Assembly (NCBI RefSeq): GCF_900184685.1
Contig: NZ_FXXL01000006.1
Coordinates: 682,001 to 746,000, forward strand
Direction: 5' to 3'
DNA from: Butyricimonas sp. Marseille-P3923
Lineage (GTDB): Bacteria; Bacteroidota; Bacteroidia; Bacteroidales; Marinifilaceae
Length of the DNA stretch: 64,000 nucleotides
Shown: in pieces, positions 37,462-45,017 of the stretch
Layout: each line of letters begins with the position of its first letter
Position numbering within the stretch: position 1 is the stretch's first letter
The notes under the pieces: generated by a model
What the model saw: only the letters and a program-made list of their open reading frames with translations
Databases searched by the model: none
What the model was told of the DNA's origin: nothing
Position numbers and translations under genes: made by a program

Positions 37462-38562
37462 ATGAAATCTATAAATATTTTATTGGCATCCATTACGATG
37501 CTTACTTTCATAATTTCTTGTTCAAAAGACGATAAGCTTATTTTAGAAAAGAAAAAAAATACTCATGCACTAATAAAATATCCACAAACCCCTATCGACA
37601 TAGTGGCGGGTAATACAGACCAATACAACTCAAACTCAAGGGCATTATCCTTCCTTAAAGATAGTTTATGGCCTGAAGCAACTGGCCATACTTTAATATA
37701 TGAAACAGATGAAATCACATCACTACAAGGGTTAGAAAGATATATTTATTTAGGAGCACTATTAAAAGGAGAGTCTTTAGAAACCCAAAAGTATCAGGCA
37801 TTAACCAATAAAGTGGAACCTATTACTATTTCATACTCGTTTCCAGCTAAATTTGTAATTGATGAGATAGAAAGACCTTCTCTTTCTGCAATGAGACAAT
37901 CTATTGTTAACACTATGAATAATAATGGTATGTCCGGGAAACAAATAGTGTCTTTCAGTTATGATATGAATCAATTCACCTATTACGACGAATTGAAGTT
38001 AAATTTTGCATCTAATATTAATGTTGCCAGCATTCTCAATATAACTGTAGATGCGGCAAAAGGGAAAATATCTCAAAGAACAGGCTTAATTGCTAAATTT
38101 ATTCAGAAAAATTTCACAATGGACATGGATATTCCATACGATGGAAATTTACTTTTGAACAACGATGATATAAATTCTCTAACAGGCTATTCCCCTGTTT
38201 ATATTAGTTCGATAACTTATGGGCGAATGGGAATTATAACTATGGAATCAAATTATAGTTATAATGAAGTTAGGTTAGCAGTAAAAGCTGCATTTGATGC
38301 CAAAATAATTAATGGAGATATTAGTATTTCCAGTAATTATAAAAAAATCATAGATGAATCTAATATAAAAATTTATATGGTTGGAGGAGATGGAAGTGGT
38401 GTTGCAGAATCTGTTGAAGGATTCGCCGCTTTTAAGAAATATATAATTAATGGAGGTTATTATTCTCCTGAGGTTCCAGGCGTTCCTATTGCTTTTACCG
38501 CAAGTTATTTAATTGATAATTCTCCTGTTTACACAAAATTTAGGATTAATATTCCAAAATAG
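37462..38562 (+). CDS. CDC-like (CDCL) pore-forming lipoprotein, short form
   Basis: Distant relative of cholesterol-dependent cytolysins. Of 366 aa, Cys20 ends a lipoprotein signal (LTFIISC). Matches to the cytolysin core occur in the same order as in the family: YLGALLKG (96-103; YPGALLKA-type), ITISYSFP (121-128), YISSITYGR (247-255; the YISSVAYGR signature), GGD (308-310; the Gly-Gly hinge), and PGVPIAFTASYL (339-350; PGVPIAYTTNFL-type). It stops right after the core and lacks the membrane-binding domain 4 and its undecapeptide, as known for short CDCL components. Bacteroidota CDCLs act as two-component antibacterial toxins. Neighbours: the long form follows after 39 bp. Visibly AT-rich compared with flanking genes, which suggests acquisition. 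Toxin activity is inferred. Confidence 0.88.
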   Translation: MKSINILLASITMLTFIISCSKDDKLILEKKKNTHALIKYPQTPIDIVAGNTDQYNSNSRALSFLKDSLWPEATGHTLIYETDEITSLQGLERYIYLGALLKGESLETQKYQALTNKVEPITISYSFPAKFVIDEIERPSLSAMRQSIVNTMNNNGMSGKQIVSFSYDMNQFTYYDELKLNFASNINVASILNITVDAAKGKISQRTGLIAKFIQKNFTMDMDIPYDGNLLLNNDDINSLTGYSPVYISSITYGRMGIITMESNYSYNEVRLAVKAAFDAKIINGDISISSNYKKIIDESNIKIYMVGGDGSGVAESVEGFAAFKKYIINGGYYSPEVPGVPIAFTASYLIDNSPVYTKFRINIPK

Positions 38563-38601
38563 AATTTTCAAGAATGAATTTATACACAAAATCGAAAAGA
38601 T

Positions 38602-40206
38602 ATGAAAAATATACTATTTATATCCATTATATCACTATTATTTTTTAGTGCTTGTGAAAAACACTCGTTGGAGATTAATGATAATAATCCTGCATTTAAT
38701 CTTCCTAAATTCCCCGAGGAAATAATTAATGTTAATACTCATAACTATATGCCAGAAATGGCAATAGAAAAGTGGGAAAATGGTAATATAAAACCCTTTG
38801 GACAAAATAATCTTTCTCGTGCAACAGAGATTCTCAAAGATAGCTTGTGGAAAAATGACTTCGGAAGGACTATTTATGCTCAAGCAGACGAATCAATAAT
38901 CTTGCCAAATCTTCAAAGATATATTTTCCCGGGTTCTTTGTTAAAGGGGAATACAATTTCTGATTGTAACTACACTCCAATTAGCACAACGATTAATCCA
39001 ATAACTGTCTCTGTGTCATTTCCTGCTAAAAAAGTTGTGGGAACTATTGAAAAACCCTCACTATCTGCTACGAGAAGTTTTGTAAATGATGTTTTGCAAC
39101 AAGAAGGAATTGGCTCCCAGAATTCATCACTAAATTTTAATATCGATCAATTTACTTCTTACGACGAGTTAAGGATGGCATTTGGCTCCAATGCAAAAAC
39201 TAGTGCATTATTTTTTAGCAACACTTCATCTTCTTCAGAGAAAGTACAAAAGATATCTAAAAAAACAGGTTTATATGTAAGATTTGTTCAGCGCAATTTT
39301 ACTATAGACATGGATATTCCGTCATCAGGAAGTTTAATTAACGGTCATTTAACTTCGGAGCAGACAGGTGGGTATTCTCCCGTGTATGCGGCATCTATTA
39401 CTTATGGGAGAATGGGGATATTGGCAATAGAAACGGATTATACATATACAGAAGCACACAAGATTATCGAGCAAGCCTTTAAAACAATTTTCTACAAGAA
39501 ATCAAGTACATTAACGGACGAAGCGAAGCGCATGTTGAGTTCAGCTACTATGCGAGTTTATCTAATAGGAGGGGACGGACAATCAGGCGCACAGACAGTA
39601 AACGGATATCAAGATTTTATTCGCCATATATCCGAAGGAGGTACATTTAATTCTATGACTCCAGGAGTTCCGATTTATTGTAGCTTTGCTTATTTAAGTG
39701 ATAACGCACCTGTAAAGATTAAATTTAAAATTAATGTTTCGTCTGATCCTGTTTATGCAAGGATCGAGTACCGAAACATGGATGGAAAACCTTGGAGTAA
39801 TTATAGACAAGGTTGGAAAAATGGAGATGTATATATTGCTTTCTATTCAGATTTAGCAGCAACAACTCGAACCGAACCCGCTTCTTTTATTAAATTTAAA
39901 TACAGACAAGTTTATCGCTACCAACGTTGTCAAGATGCTAAATGGGATGATCTAATTGATGATGAATTTAAAGTTGAAGAAGAAGGTTTTATACAAAATA
40001 CATATAAAGAGAATTCCATATTATTATTCAAACAAATGTGTTTACAACTTGAAGAAAACTATGACCCAGATGTTCTATTTGGTCAATATACTTGGTTCAA
40101 AGAATGGGGATGTCAATTAACTGAAGGGGATTATTACAAAATATTAAAACCTATCGCTTTGGATTCAAGATACAAATATGATGTTTGGCCAGAAGAAAAC
40201 TATTAG
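38602..40206 (+). CDS. CDC-like (CDCL) pore-forming lipoprotein, long form with extra C-terminal domain
   Basis: 534 aa, a clear paralog of the preceding short form. Lipobox Cys18 (LLFFSAC). Core motifs: FPGSLLKG (109-116), ITVSVSFPAK (134-143), YAASITYGR (262-270), GGD (323-325) and PGVPIYCSFAYL (354-365). Residues about 380-534 form an extra domain in the place of CDC domain 4, but no ECTGLAWEWWR-like undecapeptide is present. Instead there are several Trp/Tyr/Cys residues (for example YTWFKEWGCQLTEGDYYK at 496-513), so it probably binds a receptor other than cholesterol. In known CDCL pairs the long component binds the target and recruits the short one. AT-rich. Followed by a hairpin, then a third paralog. 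Confidence 0.87.
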   Translation: MKNILFISIISLLFFSACEKHSLEINDNNPAFNLPKFPEEIINVNTHNYMPEMAIEKWENGNIKPFGQNNLSRATEILKDSLWKNDFGRTIYAQADESIILPNLQRYIFPGSLLKGNTISDCNYTPISTTINPITVSVSFPAKKVVGTIEKPSLSATRSFVNDVLQQEGIGSQNSSLNFNIDQFTSYDELRMAFGSNAKTSALFFSNTSSSSEKVQKISKKTGLYVRFVQRNFTIDMDIPSSGSLINGHLTSEQTGGYSPVYAASITYGRMGILAIETDYTYTEAHKIIEQAFKTIFYKKSSTLTDEAKRMLSSATMRVYLIGGDGQSGAQTVNGYQDFIRHISEGGTFNSMTPGVPIYCSFAYLSDNAPVKIKFKINVSSDPVYARIEYRNMDGKPWSNYRQGWKNGDVYIAFYSDLAATTRTEPASFIKFKYRQVYRYQRCQDAKWDDLIDDEFKVEEEGFIQNTYKENSILLFKQMCLQLEENYDPDVLFGQYTWFKEWGCQLTEGDYYKILKPIALDSRYKYDVWPEENY

Positions 40207-40227
40207 TAATTAAATTTGTTCAATGAA

Positions 40228-40255
40228 AAGCTGTTTCCCATAATGGAAACAGCTT
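40228..40255 (+). terminator. Hairpin between the long CDCL gene and the third paralog
   Basis: AAGCTGTTTCC (40228-40238) pairs perfectly with GGAAACAGCTT (40245-40255) around CATAAT, followed by CTTAAAC. Probable partial terminator or processing site, lowering expression of the third gene relative to the toxin pair. Confidence 0.65.
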
Positions 40256-40270
40256 CTTAAACTAAAAGAT

Positions 40271-41278
40271 ATGAATAGATTATTCTTTGTTATAATTTTA
40301 ATAAAAATAGGACTAAGCGCTTGTCACAACAATCTTGAGCACGAAGACCCTATAATAAAGATTGACTCCACGAATTTATCTGAAATAGTTTGGAGTGATT
40401 ATCTTCCCTCCTCGCTGCTGCTAATGCACGATAGCCTTTGGCCAGATCAAAAAGGACATAGTTTTTTTGTACAAAGTGAAAAATTATTTGTAATCCCAAA
40501 TAACGAAGTAAATATCTATATCGGAGCAATTATTGATAGCAATTTAAAACAATTTCCAAATGTGAAAGTAGTGGATAATGTAGATTGCAATTCAATTTCT
40601 TTATCATTTAGTACCAACAAAAAATGCTATCATTACTCTCAAATACCATCAAAAGAAAACATGAACTTGATAATAAAGGATTATCAACGAGAAAATGATA
40701 GTCAACAAATTGTATCATTCAAATATGATAATGGTTTTAGATATAATTCTTATAAAGAACTTTTTTTGCAATTTTCCTATTTGGGAATACACCTAGATAG
40801 TATATTAACAGGAGAAAGGTACGATAAAATTTCCATGAGCAAAAAGAATGGGATCGCCATCGTTTTAGAACGCAAATTGTTTAGTCTTGACATGGACATC
40901 CCTTCAACTCCTTTGAATTTTGCAGAAGAGAACAAGGATGAACATGTATATATATCATCAATAATGTTTGGAGATCTTAAAATAATGTTGATTGAAGCTG
41001 ATTTATCTCTTAGTGAGATGAACACTTTTATTGGTTCAATAAAAAATAAAAACAATTTAACTGTTAAGGAACAGAATGTTATAAAAGATTGGAATATATC
41101 CATAATAGATATAAATTCAAAGGAAATAAAAAAAACAGGAGATCTGAATAATCCAATATATTGGTTTTATAATAAACTTTTAAATACGAATATTCACGCA
41201 GTCCCTATTTATGCAACTTTTGCTAATTGTAATGATCATAGCCCTTGCAATGTATCTTTTAGCATAGCATTGCCATAA
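40271..41278 (+). CDS. Diverged CDCL paralog lipoprotein lacking the pore motifs; candidate self-protection protein
   Basis: 335 aa lipoprotein (lipobox LSAC, Cys18). Homology to the two preceding proteins is visible: DSLWPDQKGHSFF (54-66) against DSLWPEATGHTLI, NIYIGAIIDS against YIYLGALLKG, FSLDMDIPS (204-212) against FTMDMDIPY, YISSIMFGD (227-235) against YISSITYGR, and AVPIYATFANCNDHSP (310-325) against GVPIAFTASYLIDNSP. The Gly-Gly hinge is gone (IIDINSKE at 278-285) and the Gly-Arg of the signature is Gly-Asp, so it is unlikely to form pores. The reading frame is intact, which speaks against simple decay. A surface lipoprotein protecting the producer is known in CDCL systems; that this gene has this role is my inference. 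Confidence 0.7.
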   Translation: MNRLFFVIILIKIGLSACHNNLEHEDPIIKIDSTNLSEIVWSDYLPSSLLLMHDSLWPDQKGHSFFVQSEKLFVIPNNEVNIYIGAIIDSNLKQFPNVKVVDNVDCNSISLSFSTNKKCYHYSQIPSKENMNLIIKDYQRENDSQQIVSFKYDNGFRYNSYKELFLQFSYLGIHLDSILTGERYDKISMSKKNGIAIVLERKLFSLDMDIPSTPLNFAEENKDEHVYISSIMFGDLKIMLIEADLSLSEMNTFIGSIKNKNNLTVKEQNVIKDWNISIIDINSKEIKKTGDLNNPIYWFYNKLLNTNIHAVPIYATFANCNDHSPCNVSFSIALP

Positions 41279-41418
41279 ATTCACTAGAATAACAAGATAA
41301 AAGGCAAAAACTTTATTCATTATTGGAGACTTAATTTACTTATTGATCAAGATATCTTTTCTTTGTAGAATATAAAAAATGGATTAAATCTTCCCGCTCT
41401 CGAATTTTCACGGAATGT

Positions 41419-41449
41419 TTTGGAGTTCAAAGTTTTTTGTGTAATTTTG
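41419..41449 (+). promoter_or_regulatory. Promoter of the rplM-rpsI operon
   Basis: TTTG (41419-41422), 19 bases, then TAATTTTG (41442-41449): the best match in the window to the Bacteroidota consensus TTTG-N19-TAnnTTTG. Bases 41279-41418 show no gene. Confidence 0.7.
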
Positions 41450-41454
41450 CCCCT

Positions 41455-41639
41455 CATTTTGGAGTGGAATGCTCGAAAATTCGCGAGGAATACCTTAGCC
41501 ATGCTCCCCGTGAAGCTTCGGATTCCGTTGAAAACTAAAAGTTTGCCCGATAAACCTCGTTATTTTCAACCGGAAAAAAGAACGCCAGAGCGTCCATGAA
41601 GAAATACAAACAGAAGTTTAATTAATAATTTAAAAAGAA
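41455..41639 (+). promoter_or_regulatory. Structured leader of rplM, candidate L13 autoregulatory RNA
   Basis: About 185 untranslated bases lie between the promoter and the GTG of rplM. GTTGAAAA (41527-41534) pairs with TTTTCAAC (41563-41570), flanked by CC/GG pairing, and ACGC-CAGA-GCGT forms a hairpin at 41582-41593 near the start. Ribosomal protein leaders of this kind are known upstream of L13 in Bacteroidia; whether this one fits that model needs a covariance search. Confidence 0.5.
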
Positions 41640-42095
41640 GTGGATCAGATTAGTTACAAAACAACTTTCGTCAACAAAGCCACCGCGCAAAAAGAGTGGA
41701 TTGTGATTGACGCTGAGAATCAAGTTGTGGGTCGTCTTGCCGCTAAAGTTGCGAAACTATTGAGAGGCAAATACAAACCCAGCTACACCCCGCACGTGGA
41801 TTGCGGTGACAATGTTATCATTGTAAACGTGGAGAAAGTAATCTTCACCGGAAAGAAAATGACCGATAAAGAATATCGGAGACACACGCAGTATCCCGGA
41901 GGACAACGTATTTCAACTCCCGCACAAGAGATGGTTCGTTTCCCCGAGAGAATACTCGAGCATGCGGTAAGAGGTATGCTCCCCAAAAACCGCCTTGGTA
42001 GAGCTGTATTCAAGAACATGCACCTGTTCGTGGGACCGGAGCACAATCATGAGTCACAACAGCCTAAAGTAATTGATATAAATACACTTAAATAA
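41640..42095 (+). CDS. rplM: 50S ribosomal protein L13 (uL13)
   Basis: Binds 23S rRNA early in assembly of the large subunit. 151 aa, start GTG. RGKYKPSYTPHVDCGDNVIIVN and VRGMLPKNRLGRAVFKNMHLFVGPEHNHESQQP are the family core. rpsI follows after 6 bp, the normal L13-S9 pair. Confidence 0.98.
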   Translation: MDQISYKTTFVNKATAQKEWIVIDAENQVVGRLAAKVAKLLRGKYKPSYTPHVDCGDNVIIVNVEKVIFTGKKMTDKEYRRHTQYPGGQRISTPAQEMVRFPERILEHAVRGMLPKNRLGRAVFKNMHLFVGPEHNHESQQPKVIDINTLK

Positions 42096-42101
42096 CAAGG
42101 T

Positions 42102-42488
42102 ATGGAAGTAGTAAATGCAGTAGGTAGAAGAAAAACAGCGGTAGCCCGCGTCTATCTTAACGAAGGAAAAGGCAATATTACAATCAACAAAAAGAGCTTG
42201 GAAGAGTATTTCACGTTGCCTACCCTCCAGTATGTAGTGAAACAACCGCTTGAATTATTAGGCGTTGCCGGACAATACGATATCAAAGTAAACCTTGTTG
42301 GAGGCGGTTTTAACGGACAGGCAGAAGCTTTACGCTTGGGTATTGCCAGAGCATTGGTGAAAATCAACGCGGAAGACAAATCCAAATTGAGAGCGGCAGG
42401 CTTCATGACCAGAGACCCGCGCGAAGTTGAGCGTAAGAAACCGGGACGTCCGGGCGCACGTAAGAGATTCCAGTTCTCTAAACGTTAA
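42102..42488 (+). CDS. rpsI: 30S ribosomal protein S9 (uS9)
   Basis: Contacts the P-site tRNA through its C-terminal tail. 128 aa with [17 protein letters not shown] at the N-terminus and the basic tail ending KRFQFSKR, whose last Arg reaches the P site. Co-transcribed with rplM. Confidence 0.98.
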   Translation: MEVVNAVGRRKTAVARVYLNEGKGNITINKKSLEEYFTLPTLQYVVKQPLELLGVAGQYDIKVNLVGGGFNGQAEALRLGIARALVKINAEDKSKLRAAGFMTRDPREVERKKPGRPGARKRFQFSKR

Positions 42489-42580
42489 TCAGAGTTTAGT
42501 ATCTAAATTGGCGGGACTTCTCGAGAGAACTACCCGGCGATTGATAAAATTTAAGAATGTAAACTTTAAAAATGACACAA

Positions 42581-43360
42581 ATGTCAAATACGAATTTCGA
42601 CGAATTATTAAATGCAGGTTGTCACTTCGGACACCTTACCCGTAAATGGAATCCTAAAATGGCTCCGTATATCTTCATGGAGCGTAATGATATCCACATT
42701 ATTGACCTGAACAAAACCGCTATCATGTTGGACAAGGCAAGTGCAGCCTTGAAACAAATAGCCAAGTCAGGCAGAAGAATTCTGTTTGTTGCAACAAAGA
42801 AACAGGCTAAGGACATTGTTGCTGAAAAAATTTCAAATATCAATATGCCGTTCGTGACTGAAAGATGGCCGGGCGGAATGTTGACCAACTTCCCGACTAT
42901 CCGTAAGGCAGTGAAGAAAATGACCACCATTGACAAAATGGAAAAAGACGGTACTTTCTCTCACCTTTCAAAACGGGAAAGACTCCAGATATCTCGTCAA
43001 AGAGCAAAATTGGAAAAGAACTTGGGCAGCATCGCTGACCTGACCCGTCTTCCGGCCGCTCTTTTCGTGGTTGACGTGATGAAGGAATATATCGCAGTAA
43101 AAGAAGCCAACACGCTTGGTATTCCGGTATTCGCTATCGTGGACACGAACTCAAGCCCCGAGGGAATTGATTTCGTAATCCCGGCAAATGACGACGCTTC
43201 TACTTCTATCTCTTTGATTATCGACAAAGTAGCGGGAGCCATCAAAGAAGGCTTGAGCGAAAGAAAAGCGGAGCGAGAGAAAGAAGGTGACAAGAAAGGC
43301 GCCGACAGAGCGGAAGCTCAAGAGGAAGTGGTAGAGGAAAAGGCCGCTACTGAAGAATAA
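42581..43360 (+). CDS. rpsB: 30S ribosomal protein S2 (uS2)
   Basis: Late-assembling small-subunit protein. FDELLNAGCHFGHLTRKWNPKMAPYIFMERN starts the conserved core; DTNSSPEGIDFVIPANDDA is the C-terminal signature. An acidic tail of about 35 residues follows, common in this phylum. ATG at 42581 gives the usual N-terminus MSNTNFD; the in-frame ATG at 42572 adds three residues. tsf follows. Confidence 0.97.
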   Translation: MSNTNFDELLNAGCHFGHLTRKWNPKMAPYIFMERNDIHIIDLNKTAIMLDKASAALKQIAKSGRRILFVATKKQAKDIVAEKISNINMPFVTERWPGGMLTNFPTIRKAVKKMTTIDKMEKDGTFSHLSKRERLQISRQRAKLEKNLGSIADLTRLPAALFVVDVMKEYIAVKEANTLGIPVFAIVDTNSSPEGIDFVIPANDDASTSISLIIDKVAGAIKEGLSERKAEREKEGDKKGADRAEAQEEVVEEKAATEE

Positions 43361-43369
43361 ATTAATTTT

Positions 43370-43440
43370 AGATTTTAGATTTTGGATTTTAGATTGAAAT
43401 CATTCCAAGTTTTTGATTCAAACTCCATAATCTAAAATCT
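43370..43440 (+). repeat. GATTTTA repeats forming a hairpin between rpsB and tsf
   Basis: AGATTTTAGATT (43370-43381) and a second copy GGATTTTAGATT (43385-43396) can each pair with AATCTAAAATCT (43429-43440). Alternative left arms allow two structures. Possible intercistronic regulator of tsf or weak terminator. Confidence 0.5.
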
Positions 43441-43468
43441 TCAACGAACAATTGAAATTTATAAGAAT

Positions 43469-44287
43469 ATGGAAATAAAAGCAGCAGACGTGATGAAGTT
43501 GCGTAAAGCAACAAATGCCGGAATGATGGACTGCAAGCACGCGCTCCAAGAGGCCGAAGGTGATTTCGACAAAGCCGTTGATATCATCCGCAAGAAAGGT
43601 CTTGTTGTGGCAAGCAAACGTGCAGACAGAGATGCAAAAGAAGGTTGCGTTTTAGCCAAAACCGACGGGAAGAATGCAGTTATGGTTTCATTAAACTGCG
43701 AAACCGACTTCGTTGCCAAAAATGAAGGATTTATCGGTTTCACGACTCGCATCCTTGACGCCGCTTTAGCCAATATGCCCGCCACTACCGAGGACTTGTT
43801 AGCTATCCAACTGGACGGTAGAAGCATCGCTGACCAGATTGCTGAACAAACCGGAGTTATCGGCGAGAAACTGGAATTAAGCTACTACGGTTGCTTGAAA
43901 GCAGAAGATTGCGTTGTTTACATTCACCCGGGAAACATGTTGGCTACCGTTGTCGGTTTCAACAAAACGGCTGACGCCCAAGTGATGAAAAACATCGCCA
44001 TGCAAGTAGCGGCTATGGCTCCTGTTGCTGTAGACAAAGACGGTATCCCACAGAATATCATTGACCATGAATTCGAAATCGGTCGCGAGAAAGCTCGTGA
44101 AGAGGGTAAACCGGAAAACATGTTGGAGAAAATCGCTCAAGGTCGCTTGAACAAATTCTTCCAAGAGTCTACTTTGCTGAACCAAGTTTTCGAGCAAGAC
44201 GGTAAAATGTCTGTAAGAGATTACTTGAAGAGTGTTGACAAAGATTTGACCGTTACTTCATTCTTGCGTTACACGCTGAATGTTTGA
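43469..44287 (+). CDS. tsf: Elongation factor Ts
   Basis: Nucleotide exchange factor for EF-Tu. 272 aa, with the UBA-like N-terminus MKLRKATNAGMMDCKHALQEAEGDFDKA and the core TDFVAKN-type motif CETDFVAKNEGF. Located after rpsB as in most bacteria. Confidence 0.98.
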   Translation: MEIKAADVMKLRKATNAGMMDCKHALQEAEGDFDKAVDIIRKKGLVVASKRADRDAKEGCVLAKTDGKNAVMVSLNCETDFVAKNEGFIGFTTRILDAALANMPATTEDLLAIQLDGRSIADQIAEQTGVIGEKLELSYYGCLKAEDCVVYIHPGNMLATVVGFNKTADAQVMKNIAMQVAAMAPVAVDKDGIPQNIIDHEFEIGREKAREEGKPENMLEKIAQGRLNKFFQESTLLNQVFEQDGKMSVRDYLKSVDKDLTVTSFLRYTLNV

Positions 44288-44312
44288 TAAGCGACAAATC
44301 ACTCGAAATAGG

Positions 44313-44343
44313 AAACAGGCTTAGCGATAGGCCTGTTTTTTTA
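44313..44343 (+). terminator. Rho-independent terminator of the ribosomal/tsf operon
   Basis: AAACAGGC (44313-44320) pairs with GCCTGTTT (44331-44338), then a run of T. Confidence 0.88.
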
Positions 44344-44360
44344 TCCTTAACGCGACTGAT

Positions 44361-45017
44361 ATGCTGAAAGAATACAAGTATATACTTTTAGACCTTGACG
44401 GAACGGTTACCGATTCCATGGAAGGTATTACCAAATCCATTCAATACGCCCTGAAGTATTTCGATATCGAGGTGAAAGACTTGAACCAACTCCGGAAATT
44501 TGTAGGTCCCCCCTTGAAGGAATCGCTCATGGAATTCTACCACTTCAGCGAAACGCAAGCCGAAGCAGGAATCAATAAATACAGGGAAAGATTCGCCGAA
44601 ACCGGTATATACGAGAATGCCGTTTATCCCGGGATAGAGCCTCTCTTGCGACAATTGAACGCGGCAGGCAAAGAAGTGATGCTGGCTACCGGAAAACCTG
44701 CCTATTATGCCCAAAAGATATTGGATTATTTTCATCTGAGCCCTTATTTCAAGTTTGTCGGCGGCAGCGGACTCGACGGTTCGTTATCCCACAAGGATGA
44801 AGTCATCCAGCACGTGCTGGAAAACAACAACATTCAAGACTTGAGCCAAGTCGTTATGGTCGGTGACCGGAAACATGACATCAAAGGGGCTCAAAAAGTA
44901 GGAATCGACAATATCGGTGTCCTTTACGGTTACGGGGACGAAGAAGAATTAACCCGTGCCGGAGCCGACCGTATCGTGGCATCGGTGGAGGAGTTAGGAC
45001 AAATACTACTAGTCTAA
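44361..45017 (+). CDS. HAD-family hydrolase, phosphoglycolate phosphatase-like
   Basis: Cytoplasmic phosphatase of the HAD superfamily, Gph/YqaB-like. Motif I DLDGTVTDS (nucleophile Asp11 and Asp13), motif II Thr in MLATGKPAYYA, motif III/IV MVGDRKHDIKGAQKVGI. The helical cap between residues about 20 and 85 makes it a class I type. Substrate unknown. It overlaps the convergent GT39 gene by 4 bp. Confidence 0.9.
   Translation: MLKEYKYILLDLDGTVTDSMEGITKSIQYALKYFDIEVKDLNQLRKFVGPPLKESLMEFYHFSETQAEAGINKYRERFAETGIYENAVYPGIEPLLRQLNAAGKEVMLATGKPAYYAQKILDYFHLSPYFKFVGGSGLDGSLSHKDEVIQHVLENNNIQDLSQVVMVGDRKHDIKGAQKVGIDNIGVLYGYGDEEELTRAGADRIVASVEELGQILLV

Noticed and set aside
40271-41278. Third CDCL paralog as a plain pseudogene
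   Set aside because: Frame, lipobox and most framework motifs are intact; only pore-specific motifs are lost, which fits a changed role better than decay.
36420-41400. Transposon or integrase in the AT-rich segment
   Set aside because: No transposase, integrase or direct target repeat was found; only the nested inverted repeat.
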